Of a stretch of DNA of 64,000 nucleotides, positions 1 to 11,529 are shown one piece after another. The translations under genes and the position numbers were made by a program. This DNA is from Prorocentrum cordatum. Its lineage: Eukaryota; Sar; Dinophyceae; Prorocentrales; Prorocentraceae. The notes beneath the pieces were generated by a model that worked only from the letters and a program-made list of their open reading frames with translations, searched no databases and had not been told where the DNA came from. Where the stretch lies: the NCBI GenBank assembly GCA_963575745.1, contig CAUYUJ010020579.1:90173-154172 (forward strand), read 5' to 3'. How positions within the stretch are numbered: position 1 is the stretch's first letter; each line of letters begins with the position of its first letter.

Positions 1-184
1 GTCGGCGTAAGAGCGCTTGTCGAGGTTGCCCCCCTGAAGATGAACCTCGGCTGAAGGCTAACTGTGATATCCCCCCGCCACCTCCACGCATTTCCAGCGC
101 GTCCACCTTGTTTCGTCCGCAGCGATTGGTTAGGATTATGTAATGCACATCAGTATGTGTGTCCGCAGGTAGCCCCGCTGATGA

Positions 185-613
185 TTAGATGTTTTCCCCA
201 TCTTCATCGCTGTCGGAGCCCAGAGGAACGTCAGCGTGGCATGCTCCACGTCCAAGGCCCTTCAGGCCCTCGCCGTTGTCATCGTTGCCATCTTCGACCT
301 TCCTGGGTATCTTGCGCGGTTTGATGATGGCTTCTTTGTCAGCTTTCTGCTTTTCTTCCTGCTTTATCCAGGCATCAATAGGTAGTGCTGTCTGTTGTTG
401 CTCAGCGCCGGGTGCAATTAGTGCCGGCAATTCTGGAAAAAGGGGGTAGTGCGCGGCCACGCCCAGTCGAGGGGGGAGGAAGACGGTCGTCACCGACGGT
501 TGCAACTCGCCTGGGGCGCGGTCGCTGGCCCTCGTTGCTGAGCAGGGCTGGGGCTGGAGGCCCCCAGTGCAATCAGGTACGGATGTTAGTTGCTCCAGTC
601 GGCAACGGTGCAC
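185..613 (-). CDS. C-terminal open segment of an unrecognised minus-strand gene
   Basis: This minus-strand segment is open for about 142 codons and ends at a stop at 185. It has no ATG near its upstream end, so it is a terminal exon or a fragment. The last 65 residues look like real protein: a charged Lys/Glu stretch (KQEEKQKADKEAIIKPRKIP) is followed by an acidic tail (GSDSDEDGENI), typical of a disordered nuclear or nucleic-acid-binding tail. No catalytic motif is visible and I do not recognise the family. It lies downstream, on the same strand, of the gag-like piece at 6.6-7.3 kb and could be the 3' end of that unit. The reading frames between them are broken, so this link is inference. 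Confidence 0.3.
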   Translation of the reverse strand: MHRCRLEQLTSVPDCTGGLQPQPCSATRASDRAPGELQPSVTTVFLPPRLGVAAHYPLFPELPALIAPGAEQQQTALPIDAWIKQEEKQKADKEAIIKPRKIPRKVEDGNDDNGEGLKGLGRGACHADVPLGSDSDEDGENI

Positions 614-3600
614 TGTAGTTGTATCCGATGGGTTGGCCCTGAACCTTGATACCCTGCACGATAGTATTGTCGTCGAGGTTTATCGTCGCCCAGCGCGCCA
701 CATGGTCCCAATGAGGGTAAATCTTAAGAGACAGGACGTAAATCCGAGCTCCTTTTATCTATTCGGGTGTGCACGCTGAGATGTACAACGCTTGCATGAC
801 TTCTTTGTATCTTATGTATATCTGTTTGGTCAATCAGCCGCGCAGTACTGATAACGATCGTTTTGATTCGCTATTCCGCCCTCTGGGCGCCTAGGCCGTG
901 CCAGTGTAACACGCTTTCTTCCAGTGGGCTTCCCCGCAACCTGGCGCGCGCATTTCCACTGATTGGCTGGAATGCGCGCGCATGTGGCTACCACCTACAA
1001 GCATGAACCGCTCGGCAAACGACTCGAACGATCGAACTGCAGACAAAAGTGACAACATCGCATTCGCATGCCTTGCAGGCCAACGCCTTCAATCGCATCA
1101 CGCGTGGGTCCCAGTCTCCAAAAGCATCTTGGAGGCCCCGCAACAAAAACCGCAGACATACGCAAGGCCCGATCTTTGACCATGAGATTCTGGATGTGCT
1201 GATAATGCGGCCCCGGCCGCTATCCTAGCAATCGCGCATGCCAGTCAGCGGGAGTCGCCGCCAATAGAAGTTGATTGTCTCCCGGAAGTAGACCACCTAA
1301 GTACAGTGTACCGGTAGAGGTCATAACCACTGCGTGTGATGCAATCACACATGCATCCTCCAGCTCGGAGTTCAGCGCAAGCTGTTCGTATATCTGCAAA
1401 GTGATATTGATGAGACGAGCGGTATTTTTCTGCAGCGGCCTCACAGCCGGGTCCGCCGCTGCCCCTGGCGCGCGCAGCCGGCGCTGGGGAAAAGTGCGCA
1501 GGCGTCTCCGCGCCTGTAGACAACGCCTCAGTTGCCGGCCTCTGGGCAAGCGCGAGTGGCCGTGGCACGCGCCTGCCCCTGTCACTCATTTTCAAGCGAT
1601 GGGGGCGTCCAAAAGCTCGCGCCATGGGCCGCGGAAGCACTGCTCGAGGTGAAAAAAATACTTCCCGGCAGTGTCGCTCGATGATGCGGGTTGCCCCGCG
1701 GTGGCAGCCTGCCCCGCGTTGCTGCAGGGTGGCGCCCACTTGCTGCCCTCTTTGTAAATAGCTCTATAGAGTTTCGCCTGCGGGTTCTTCGCGGCGAAAT
1801 CCTGATCCGCGGGCGTGGGTTTGCCACTATGCACGGGATTCCTGCGCCACGAAGTTTTCGGGGCGTTGTCCGCCGTGGCCCCTGGCGTCCTGGGACATCA
1901 TGCATGCGCGGGCGCCCATTGGAGGAAGTGGCCCCGCGCCGCTTGAAGCAGGTTGCCCCGCAATCGGCTCCCCGTCTGCAGTCTCCATGATGAGCGCGGG
2001 AGTTTCTCCCCATAGTGTATTGACGGTGATGGTGAAAGCTGTCGCTTCATCGGCATCCGTTGCTACACCGTACTCATCAACCTTGATCGCCAGGTGCCCT
2101 GATGGTGCCCTTACCAGATCGAGCGCCCTTGCGCCCACGCCAGGGAGGAGCTTGTGCATGCGCAGGCTCGTGCCTGGGATGACCATCCGTTCATTCCCGT
2201 TTTCATGGATCAGGTGGCCCGCGCGTTCGCCATGCTCCTCAGTCCTAGGATTGCGAGCAAATTCTCGCCATCACCTCGGCAACGCTGGCTGAATTGGTGT
2301 CTAGCCTCGCGATAGCGGGGTCTCTCGCAGAGTCTCCTCTGCATGTGCAAGCAATTTTGTAGTCCCCTGATGTCCTGCGCACTGCGGCCCCTTGGCCCAG
2401 TCTGGTCACGCATATCGTATTCTTAAGGTTCGGTTGATTGGTAGCGTCGCCATGCGAGCGTGACAATCGCTCAAATGTCTGCGCAGATTTTAAAACAAAA
2501 ATGTGTATGTTGTTGCAAATGCCCAGCAATAGAATCAGCATTCCATCGATCATGGTCCCACTGTTTGCTGCTAGGGCTAACTCATGCCGATCACCGAATA
2601 TGCCCAGCACAATGGACAACGTTGTGTCATGCGTGCCCTTGCTGCGCCTTTGGTCCAATATCTAATGCGTCCTCGTCATAGGAGTTAAATGCGCCGAGGC
2701 GCGCCCTATCCTCCTCCTCTGTAAGTGGATATTGCGGGAGAGTTCAATCATAATAGTATTCATCATCTCGGAAACGGTACCTGTCCGTAAGTGGCACGTT
2801 CCCAAAAGTGTCCGCATCGGCACGGACTGCGTTCTGGCCTCCCGCGTTGACCATCAGCACCGTTTGCAGCATGCCGCGCTCGAATATGGCGCTGGCGCCA
2901 CTACGCGCACTGACTGGGCGCTCAGTCCTACGCGAGCGTAGCGGGTTTCCCCGCATTCTGCCATCTGGCGCGTTGGATCTTTCCACGCGCCTGAGCCATG
3001 CGTCATTTGCAGGTGGCCCCGCAAGCGTCGATACAGCAGGTGCCCCTGCAATGGCAGCTGACTCGGCAATCGGCGGCATCTGCGCGTCTGCAGCTGGCGT
3101 CGTTGCTGCTGGGTTTGACCGCGCGCATGGAGGTGCCGCAGGGTGCCCCGCAGAAGCAGCAGTTGTCCCGCTGGCGCCGTGGAGCCTGCCATCATGGCCG
3201 TGCTCCTGTTCAGTTCTTCACGGAGGTCCCTGAGTTCATTTGTCCCGCGGAGTATCTCCTCGTGTCGGTCCTCCGCATCGCGTTCTCCTGCGATGGTGTA
3301 GTGAGACCCAGCTGAGATTAGACCTACGCCTCGGCATGCGGCACACGGTGCCTTCTTTGGGGCGGCCTCCAGCTGTCTGCCCACGTGCGCCTGCGCAACA
3401 CGGTCCCAGCACAATTACCGCCACTGATGATCGGCGGCGTAACTGATGTCCATGTGCGCGATTGCCGCTCGATTATAGTTTCTCTTTTTGCGTAGCGGCT
3501 GACGTTCGATGGCCTCTCTGTCGCACGCGTTGCGTCACATGCAGTCGAGAGCTGTACTACTCTGCATCGGCTATAGAACCATCGTCAGCATTGGCCCTGC

Positions 3601-6600
3601 ATGCTGGGTTAACCATCATCTGTTGGGGGCGCCTGGTGTTTTCCAGCAGCGCTTGCCCCATTATTCGTTTCAGGGATAATAGCAGGTTGCCCCGCAGACG
3701 CAGACGCAGATGCACCGGGCGCCCCCGCTGAACCTGAAGCAGCAGCGGGCGCCGCGGGCGAACTTGCACTTCCAGGTGGGCTGGTGGGTTATTATCCTCT
3801 TCGCGGATATCAAAACACTGGCACCCGCTCACCTTCGGAGATGCACCTGGTGCCTTGGATGCCGTCTGGAGCGTCGTCCCTTCCGCGTCAGGCTGCGAGG
3901 CGCGATGCATTGTTGCGCCGTCCAATGATGGTGACCAGCCAGCTCCCCGGCGGGCCCCGCCAGGAGTGGGACTGCGCTGCGTAACAGGTTCCATCGGCTC
4001 GGGCGCGCTGCTGCCGCCCTGGAACGCTGCCGCCGCGGCCGCCGCGGCTGGCCCCCTGGGGCATGATCTACGGGCCGGTTTCTTACCTCCAGGGTCGGCC
4101 TCTACCGAGCCGACTCTCTTCTTCGACCTAGGTGACATTCAAGTGGGCGACCTTGGAATGTTTGATGATGGAGATATATAATCATCTCAGAGCGCATCTT
4201 CTCAGAACGCTTCGGGGGCTTCGGGGGCTCGTCTGCTTTCCCAGCGGGCGTCCCCGCACTAGCGGACGCAGCAGGTTTCCCCGCGCCCTCGGGCGAGGGT
4301 CTGTCTGGCGAAGGCTTCCTCATCGGTTTGTCGAGTGCCGTGTTTTCAGTATTCGCCTTACTTCTGTAATCCGAATTGTATCTCCCATTGGGCAGCATGC
4401 CTCGCACCATGGAAGTCACCCACCCCGCGCACCTGGCATGGTGCGCCACTGTCATGCCCATGTCCAAATCCATGTCCTCCGTTATGGGAGCAGAGATGCC
4501 CCATTCGGATCAGCGGTTTCGCTTCTGTCGGATTCATATGAATATTCCAGCCCAGACGCAAGCACAATGGGATCTACAGCAGGTGCGAGGCCCGAAGCCT
4601 CCCCTTCTATCAGCCTCGGGCTCGTCAGCAACTTCGCGAGAGGAGGAAGCGGGCTGCCCCGCAGAAGGCCGCTCGAGCTTCGCGCATGGCCTCGCGGCAT
4701 CCTCGATTGCACAGCTCGAGCCGGTGATTATCACCGTGTTCTTTCCATGATTGCTCAACGCGTTGTGCCTGGTGATAATCCAGCGGCTGGTAGTCCTCCT
4801 TGGTCAGAATTGCCTTTCTGGGATTGCAGGTTGGATCAACCCTGCGGCCTACGCCATCTCCGTGGGACCAGGCCCACGGGGCCCGCTCGAAGTTGGGGCC
4901 CCTTGAAAGGCGCCCCATCGGGCAAGTCGGCCCGTGGTCTGCAACATGTTCGCATCCGCAGACCTTTTTCTCGATGTGCCTTCCGACCCGCGATGGTGGC
5001 TCTTTTTGCGTCCTCCCTTCCCAGCGTAGCAGCGGTCTTGGTGCCGCCTTCTCTATTGGTGCGGACGAGTTTGCCTTGGTCATCCCGCTTCGCCTTGCTC
5101 AATGACCGCCAGTGGCGGAGTTGGTGCTCGGTGCAAACCTTGTCCAGCCAATGCCCCATGTCGTCGTCTGGTATATACTGGCGGGCAAGCCCGTCGTTTC
5201 GTTCACCGACAAGTCTGAGTTGACGCGGGCCATCGGATTCACCTGGGCAATCGTTATCCTGACGCGGGGTTCCTCGCGGACGCTCCTTTCTAATCGAATT
5301 TCCCAGATCGCGCGGGCGTGGGCGCTGCGCGCCGCTGGAGCGGGCGCGCGAGCACCTGCGCGAATGACTCCGCCGATGGCGGCGCGTAGTTTGGCTCTCG
5401 GTCCCCACGCTCAATCATCGCCACCAGTTCGACGCGCGCGTCTCCAAACTGGGCGGCTCGAAGACCTGTCGCGCAGTACGAAAGTAAAGTGAGAGCCTTC
5501 ACAGTGTCCGAAGTCATAATGAGCACGCCCAGAAAGGTCGCCTGCGTCGCGCGGGTTGCCCCGCGAAGGATCGCCGTCGCAAGTTCCCCATGTGCGCGGG
5601 ATTCCCAACCACCTGCGGTCGGGGCGCCAACTGGAAATCCTCCTCCGTAGCTGGCATCGTATCACTGGAGTGTGCAGGCGCCCCCGCCATCTCGCGATCC
5701 GAGTCGGCGGGCATGCGGGGGCCCTCGATGCACTCTACGCGCGCGCGCAGGTTGTCCCGCGATAGGAATGCCCAGCCAGTCCGCAAGGTCGATCTCATCG
5801 TGGCCGACGTAGATCTCTTCGAAGATCTCGTCGGCGCACCTCTCGAGGGATAAGCTGGCGCGCAGATGCCTCGCGGACGCGAGATGGACGGCGGCTGCGG
5901 GGTTGTCTTCCGACTCGGCGAGAGGAGTCTCCCAATCGACACTCTGAGTGTCGGAATTGGCCTGAGCCGAATGCATCGACGGACCCCTGCCTCTCCCATC
6001 GCCCCAGGGGCGCTCGCGACGAAAATGCTGGGTGCGATGGCAGATGTCACGTGCCATGGTTTTACCGTTGGCATCTTTCGGGTTGCCCCGACGCCCCGCT
6101 CCCTGTTCCTGAGGCGCGCCCACGGTCTCTACCTTTCCCCCAGAAGATTTCTTCACACTGCGGTTCCGTAAGGGATGCCAAGGATGTGAGCATGCCTCTG
6201 CCGTGGAATCTCCGTCGTTTACCCCCCCCATTTGACCTGGGCGCCCGTCGGGCTGCGCGTCGCACCGTTCGAACTGGTTTCCCCATAAAACGTCTCCACC
6301 GGCGCTTGTGCTTCTGGCATCCTGGGAATATGCACTGCGCCTGCTGCTCTTCAGTAGTGAAATGCACAGGCGTGCCGGGGTAATCCAAGTTAACAATTCC
6401 CTCACCTGATGGAGCGCCAGCGTCGGTGCCCAGAGTCAAACTCGCACTCAGCAGGTTGCCCCGCCGAGCCTACGAACGCAGTGGCTTAGGCACGGGCCGC
6501 CTTTGCCGACGGTCCCTGATATCGGGCCCAGGAGTCTTGCGACCCCGTGCGCTGGCCACCTTGTTGGCTTAATAAAGTGGTGGCCTCGTTTGGTCGTGGA

Positions 6601-6626
6601 TCGCCATTCCAGACGTTGTCAGCAGG
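614..6626 (-). other. Broken minus-strand coding region, probably decayed retroelement or many-intron gene
   Basis: Protein-like minus-strand segments change frame many times here and no segment exceeds about 250 codons. One at 1,827-2,186 contains APSGHLAIKVDEYGV; it resembles the segment after the protease in dinoflagellate copia-like polyproteins, though I rate that match weak. One near 4,630-4,990 has clustered Cys and His residues that could be a zinc knuckle. I found no reverse transcriptase YxDD box and no integrase HHCC/DDE set. The region is peppered with 14-nt hairpins, annotated separately, that fall in more than one reading frame. It could be a decayed retroelement or a gene with many short introns. 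Confidence 0.35.
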
Positions 6627-6635
6627 TTACCCTGC
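1686..6635 (-). repeat. Dispersed 14-nt hairpin family A (5-bp stem, GNRA-type loop)
   Basis: On the minus strand the consensus is GCGGG-GCAA-CCYGC: a 5-bp stem closing a 4-nt loop. Copies on the plus strand start at 1,686, 1,948, 2,941, 3,009, 3,036, 3,138, 3,682, 4,244, 4,271, 4,649, 5,551, 5,747, 6,078, 6,451 and 6,622, with weaker ones near 5,262. Stems co-vary: GCGGG/CCCGC, GCAGG/CCTGC, TCGGG/CCCGA, and GCGGG/CCTGC, whose odd pair is G.U only in minus-strand RNA. Minus-strand loops include GCAA (six copies), GAAA (two) and GTAA, all GNRA tetraloops. All copies share one orientation. Read in one frame they encode AGQPA, in another RGNLL. Confidence 0.85.
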
Positions 6636-7340
6636 ATGAGTGTCTCCATGAAAGACGTCAGCGCGGCGGTCATGGCTAAATGCACCACCAATGTTGCCAG
6701 GGGTTCGCTCAGCAATATGGGCGCGCGCCCTCATGCCCTCTAGTAAGGCGTCGATATGCTGCTGAGTCCTTGGCATTTGGTGGTTCGATGGTTGCAGTAG
6801 TTGCTGTGCGCGCGATGTGCCAACGCCTAGGACTCTGAACAGTATAACTGTTAGGACCTGGAAGTTTGGAATGTTGGAACCCGCAGTGTCAGCGTCGAAG
6901 CGTGCTATCTCGAAGCGGGCCAGCGTCTGGTCGATCCGGTCTCCAGCATGGACGCGAAAGTCAATGAGAGCCGTTCCCGGATTGACTTGGCATTCCTCTT
7001 CCAGGTTTTCGAACTTAGTGTTAAGGAGGAACGTGATATAGGTTGCGCCATCGGCGTGGCGACCACAAATCCTAACACCGAAGCTAAGTGCTGCGCTGGG
7101 GACTCTCATGGCTATGGTCCTTACGAGCCCGCCGGCAGTGCGTGCGTCGTCTCCGCCACGCTGCAGATGCCCAACAGCACATCCGATAGCGACCCATAGA
7201 AGGCCAACTATGGTAATACCAACCCAATGGCCTCCTAGGTCAAAATCGGTTGTATGTTGCTGCTGCTTGTGCGGTGACGTTGCCGTTTGCTTGCGTGGGA
7301 GTGGAAGCGGCACAATGTCATATCGCATGTTGCCATGCAT
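6627..7340 (-). CDS. Gag-like N-terminal segment of a retroelement
   Basis: The segment is open on the minus strand. The first ATG is at 7,340; the frame is open further up to 7,418 without an ATG. Residues near the start contain a hydrophobic segment (VGITIVGLLWVAIGCAVGHL) that could be a membrane helix. The second half contains LLQPSNHQMPRTQQHIDALL and then ERTPGNIG. This pattern of a Leu/Gln-rich stretch followed by PGNI recalls the gag region of dinoflagellate copia-like elements; I base that on general familiarity, not a search. The stop lies at the first family-A hairpin (6,622). The membrane segment is odd for gag, so a short host membrane protein is the alternative. Confidence 0.35.
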   Translation of the reverse strand: MHGNMRYDIVPLPLPRKQTATSPHKQQQHTTDFDLGGHWVGITIVGLLWVAIGCAVGHLQRGGDDARTAGGLVRTIAMRVPSAALSFGVRICGRHADGATYITFLLNTKFENLEEECQVNPGTALIDFRVHAGDRIDQTLARFEIARFDADTAGSNIPNFQVLTVILFRVLGVGTSRAQQLLQPSNHQMPRTQQHIDALLEGMRARAHIAERTPGNIGGAFSHDRRADVFHGDTHAG

Positions 7341-7419
7341 CGTATCTTCGTTGAAGTTACCAAATGCTATAGGTGGGTGGACGTCAGGAGTGTAGGAGCG
7401 CACAGAGGAAGGACTCAAG

Positions 7420-8805
7420 TAGGAGACCTCCGCGTGGGCAGCGGAATCACTGCAAGTGTCCTTGCGATTGTGCGTATGTATTTACACTACTCCGCGCAGA
7501 GCCATTGCACCCTGATGTTCCACCATGTCGGTAGTCCACCAGATAGTGCCGTGGATGGTGAGGAGTAGAGCGATCGCTCTTTTCCACAAGGCAATTCCGC
7601 TATCAAGTTTTGAGGGGGTCGGGAGGCCCAACCAGATGCTTCGCCTAAGGCGAAGCCCATATCCAACTCTGTTATACCGTAGAAACGATAGCCCCATGAG
7701 CAGGAGAGAGTCGCGGGAGCGACGAGCCAGGTCAAGTGAAAATGTTGTCGGGCTCAATGGCAAATAGTGTGCCTCGCGATGAAGCGCAGTGATATCTTGG
7801 CGGCCAGCCGCTTCAGCACAAACGGTTGCGGACAAACGCTCGCTACCTGTCGCCTTTGCCCAACTTCCTTTAGAATAAGATGCCGCAGGCAGCCTCCGAG
7901 AGGCCCGCGAGACGCCCTTAGAAGGTAAAGAGCACTGATGTTCTATATGTGATTGAAAGATATTGAGGTTCTCGCATGTCTGTGTTCCGATCGCCCAGGA
8001 CTGCCCAAAGGCTTTTAAGATAGCTCCAACAGGCCTGCGAGACCCCCAAGCGGGCCCCATTGCGGCCCTAAAGCGAGTGCACTAAGACGGCCCAGAAAGG
8101 CCCGAGGAGAAACACGTGGATGTTCGATGGTGTTTGCTGGATGTGAAGTTCTCGATTGCTGGGGCATCAGATCGCCGAACACGGCCCAAGAGGCCCCCAA
8201 GATCGCTCCACGACAGCCGAAAAGAGCCATCAAAAGGGCCCCAAGTCGGCCCAAAAGGACCCCAAGACCGCCCAAGAGGCTCCCAAGAGGGCCCCAAGGC
8301 AGACCCAAAGCGCCCAAAGGAGTCACCAGTCACCAACATGGCCCCAACAAGCCCTCGAGACGGCATCTGGAATCCTTCTCCTCCACGTCTTCATATTGGT
8401 CAATATCCTCTTTCTCCTCCTACTCCCCCTCCTCCTCTTCATCTATACCGCGCGGACGAAGACGAGGTCGATCGAGATCGCGACCCTTCCCAATTCAGAC
8501 CTCTTGCTGAACTGCCGCGGGGCGCGAACTCGACTTCCTTCCTACCGCGCCGACGTACAAGGTCGAATTCACGACCCGTCCTAGTTCAGACCAGTGGTCG
8601 GAATTGCGCTGCTCCTACACTCGGTCTCCTTCCTGCTGAGCGCTGTTGCAAAGGCGCAGTGGCTGGGTTTGCCGCAGGCAGCTGGATACGGATATGGTCG
8701 GGCCCTGGGGGGCAGCCCAAGGGATATCAAGAAATCCATATCCGATGCCCCCTGGGGCACTGAGATTCCGGTTCTGGAAGCGGGGGATGTCAATGTCTAG
8801 TCTTG

Positions 8806-8838
<33 letters not shown>

Positions 8839-9900
8839 GCACAAATCTGGCATCGGAGCCACGGCAGCGGCGACGGCAACGATAGTACCGGCGGCCTGTC
8901 CGACGAGTCATCGGCGGTGAAATCCCGGGCAACTCCTGGCAACTGCGCGAGCCTCTCCTGCACCGGGCGCGAGCGCGCGGCGAGCCCCCTCGCCAGGGTC
9001 CCCTCCACTGTGGCTTTCCTGGCCGCTCCAGGCCTTCGGGGGCTCCTGGAAGGTTTCGCGCCCGTCCCCCCTCCCTGGGGCGGCGTTCCATCGGTCGACC
9101 CTCGCCGAGTGGCCTCCATGTACGCTAGAACTGTGCCAGACGGCCGCCTCAGGCCCGAGGGCACAGCCCAGAAGCGGGCCCTGGGGAGGAGAACCTCGAG
9201 ATGAGGGCTGCGCGTGTGAGATCCGAGCCCATAGGAATAGGAGGGGCGACGACAACACCGCCACCACCGTCGAGAGGAGCTGTGGGTGCGGCTCTCCTGG
9301 TGGTTGGGGCCCATCTGTTTTGTGGCGTCCCGCTCGAGGCATGTCCAATCTCCAGCTCAGAGCTTTGTGAACCCTGTCTCTACTAGAGCTGGTGGTGGAC
9401 TTGTCGCTTCTCCCTGCTCGGAGCCCAGACCCCCTCGCGTCGTGAAAAAACACGACGGACAATGTATGACATTGTTCTGCTTCGGGGACCCTTGCTGGGT
9501 TCCAGGGTCGTCGAAATAAAACGCCTCCAGATAAAACAAAACAGCCCTTGAGAAGGGGTCGAGACCTCTGGTGACTTCTAACAGGCCCTTAACATAATCG
9601 AACACCGGCCGAAGCGACAGCGATATTGACCGACCCGAAAGACCAAGCGCAGCCTCTAGGGGGACGCAACCAACGCAATAACCGGCTGAACCGAACCGAA
9701 CCGACCGAACACAGCAGCCGAACCGACCGAACGGCTGACACCCCCTGGTGGCACCTAGCCCGTCCTGACCAGGCTCGAGCTCATCCCCGTCTCTAAGATT
9801 AGCACGCCAGAGGCGATGTCAATCTTAGAGAGAGCGTGATCCACCGCCGCTTTACTGTGGAAAATTGCCGCCCTTTTCCCCCGGAGCCCGGGGTCCCCCC
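7420..9900. other. No recognised gene; short repeats and microsatellites
   Basis: Several frames are open, but none shows a domain I recognise or a codon pattern that stands out. At 8,190-8,330 there are repeated CCCAAGAGG/GGCCCAAAAGG words, related to words at 10,050-10,150 and 12,720-12,830. A TA dinucleotide run occupies about 8,806-8,831. At 9,670-9,740 there are repeated GAACCGAACCGACC words. Confidence 0.5.
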
Positions 9901-9928
9901 CGTAAAAGGGCGAGAACGCCCTATAGGT

Positions 9929-9991
9929 CCGTTCCCGTTCCCGTTCCCGTAAACGTTCTCGTTCCCGTTCCCGTTCCCGTTCCCGGCCCGG
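9929..9991. repeat. CGTTCC hexamer microsatellite
   Basis: About ten tandem copies of a CGTTCC-type hexamer, interrupted once near 9,951 by a variant unit. Low complexity; no coding meaning inferred. Confidence 0.85.
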
Positions 9992-10159
9992 TCGCGTGCC
10001 CGTCTACCCCCCCTAAGCCTTCTAACCGACCCAAGACACGCGAACGGGAACAGGAACGGCAAGCCTCCCACGGCCTCCCAGGGCCTCCCAGACGACCCAA
10101 GAAGCCTCCCAGAGGCCTCCCAGACGACCCAAGAGGCCGCCCAGAGGCCTCCCAGAGGC

Positions 10160-10245
10160 CTACTGCTGCTACGACTACGACTACGACTACGACTACGACT
10201 ACGACTACGACTACGACTACGACTACGACTACGACTACGACTACG

Positions 10246-10301
<56 letters not shown>

Positions 10302-10490
10302 GATTCTATATAATACTAACTACTCTATTACTACTATTACTACTACTACTACTTACTACTACTACTACTACGACTACTACTACTACTACTACTATTCGCG
10401 TACACGACTACTACTACTACTACTACTACTTCTACTACTACTTATGCCTTCTACTACTAATTACTACTTACTACAACTAATACTACTAAT
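10160..10490. repeat. TACGAC then TAC microsatellite tract
   Basis: A run of TACGAC hexamers gives way at about 10,246 to TAC trinucleotides and then to degenerate TAC/TAA sequence. Translated it gives a poly-threonine or poly-tyrosine run that is not a plausible protein. Confidence 0.9.
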
Positions 10491-10803
10491 AATATAATGA
10501 TATATAATGACTCCGACGGAAGAACCCCTCATAAGAATCCTCTGGGCGAATCTGGAAAAAGCCATAACCGTCGTCCTCGCCGCGGTTGGTGAGGCGTCCT
10601 GGCTGTCTCTTCTGCGTATATTCCTCTCGCCTTGGCGCGGGCCCCCCTTCCACTCCTTACGTTGTCCCCATCCTCGCCCCCCTGTTTGTTCCGCGCCCCG
10701 CCACCTCCTCCCCTTCCTGTTGCATGAGCGCGCATGTCGATGTTCCTCGGCGCCGTCGCCGCCACGGCCAGCACAGGCGCGTTCTCTACTGGTCACGTCG
10801 CGC

Positions 10804-10895
10804 AGCCGTTGGGACAACCCCGCGGGCCAGGCTGTCGGGACAACCCCGCGAGCCGCTGGCGCGCAATACCAAGCCGTTGGGACAACCCCGCGGGC
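10804..10895. repeat. Hairpin family B: three copies of GTTGGGACAACCCCGCGGG
   Basis: Three close copies start near 10,804, 10,831 and 10,872. Each contains GTTG-GGA-CAAC (or the variant GTCG-GGA-CAAC), a 4-bp stem with a 3-nt loop, followed by CCCGCGGG, itself a palindrome. They lie just downstream of the helicase-like minus-strand segment. The sequence differs from families A and C but has a similar scale and GC-rich stem. Confidence 0.7.
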
Positions 10896-10917
10896 TTCGA
10901 GCGAGGCGCAGCCGCGC

Positions 10918-11529
10918 TCAGGCGGAAGGCAGCACGAAGCCCAGCTCTGCCGCGAGCTGCTTCGCCTCCGCCCTGGACAAAACCGCTCTCTTGTCGAACT
11001 CCAGGAGCGCCTTCCGCAGGGACGCCGGCGGCCCGCACTCCAGGAACTCTCGCGGCGGCGGCCGCAGGATCAGCATGTTCCGCATGCACGTGGCGCGGGA
11101 GAACATGACGTAGAGGTGCAGCCACCACTGCTCGTCCGACATGCCCGTGCGGCCAGCGTCCTCGTCTCTCGCGCAGTCGATGGGTGACGCCCTGCGCTGC
11201 TGTCTGGCCTGCGTAGCGTGGAGGTCAGGTAGGACGCGGCGTCAGGGGTGACCGAGCGGCGCACGCTGTGCGCCCCCGAGCTCTGCACCCGCCTTTTCCT
11301 TTCGCTTACGGGCCTGCTCCATCAGCGAACTCCGCGCCCGCGCCTCGGCCTGGCCGTCGTCGTCGGCGCCTTTGGCGCCCTGTCGCAGCACCTCGGCGAC
11401 CTCCTGGTAGATCGGAGACTCCTTGAAGCCGTGCACCTGCAGCCAGATTCCTGACCCGCTCGGATTACCAACATGATCTGCGGGCCCCATAGGGAGGGGG
11501 TTCCCGCCTGAGACTTCCTCGCAGTTCAC
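10918..11529 (-). CDS. C-terminal helicase-like fragment (superfamily 1 type)
   Basis: Two minus-strand segments in different frames, 11,529-11,242 and about 11,175-10,918, look like successive exons. The second contains HLYVMFSRATCMRNMLILRP, which resembles motif VI of UvrD/Pif1-type helicases (usually YVALSRA), followed by a helical, charged tail. The first holds IWLQVHGFKESPIYQEVAEV and a Lys/Glu-rich helix. The Walker A and DEx(Q/H) motifs are not present, so this is only the 3' end of a gene; the upstream part is replaced by the 160-bp tandem repeat. Such helicases occur both in host genomes and in mobile elements. Confidence 0.4.

Noticed and set aside
1-7420. Complete copia-type retrotransposon
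   Set aside because: No reverse transcriptase YxDD box, integrase core or long terminal repeats could be found; only a gag-like piece and a weak protease-region match.
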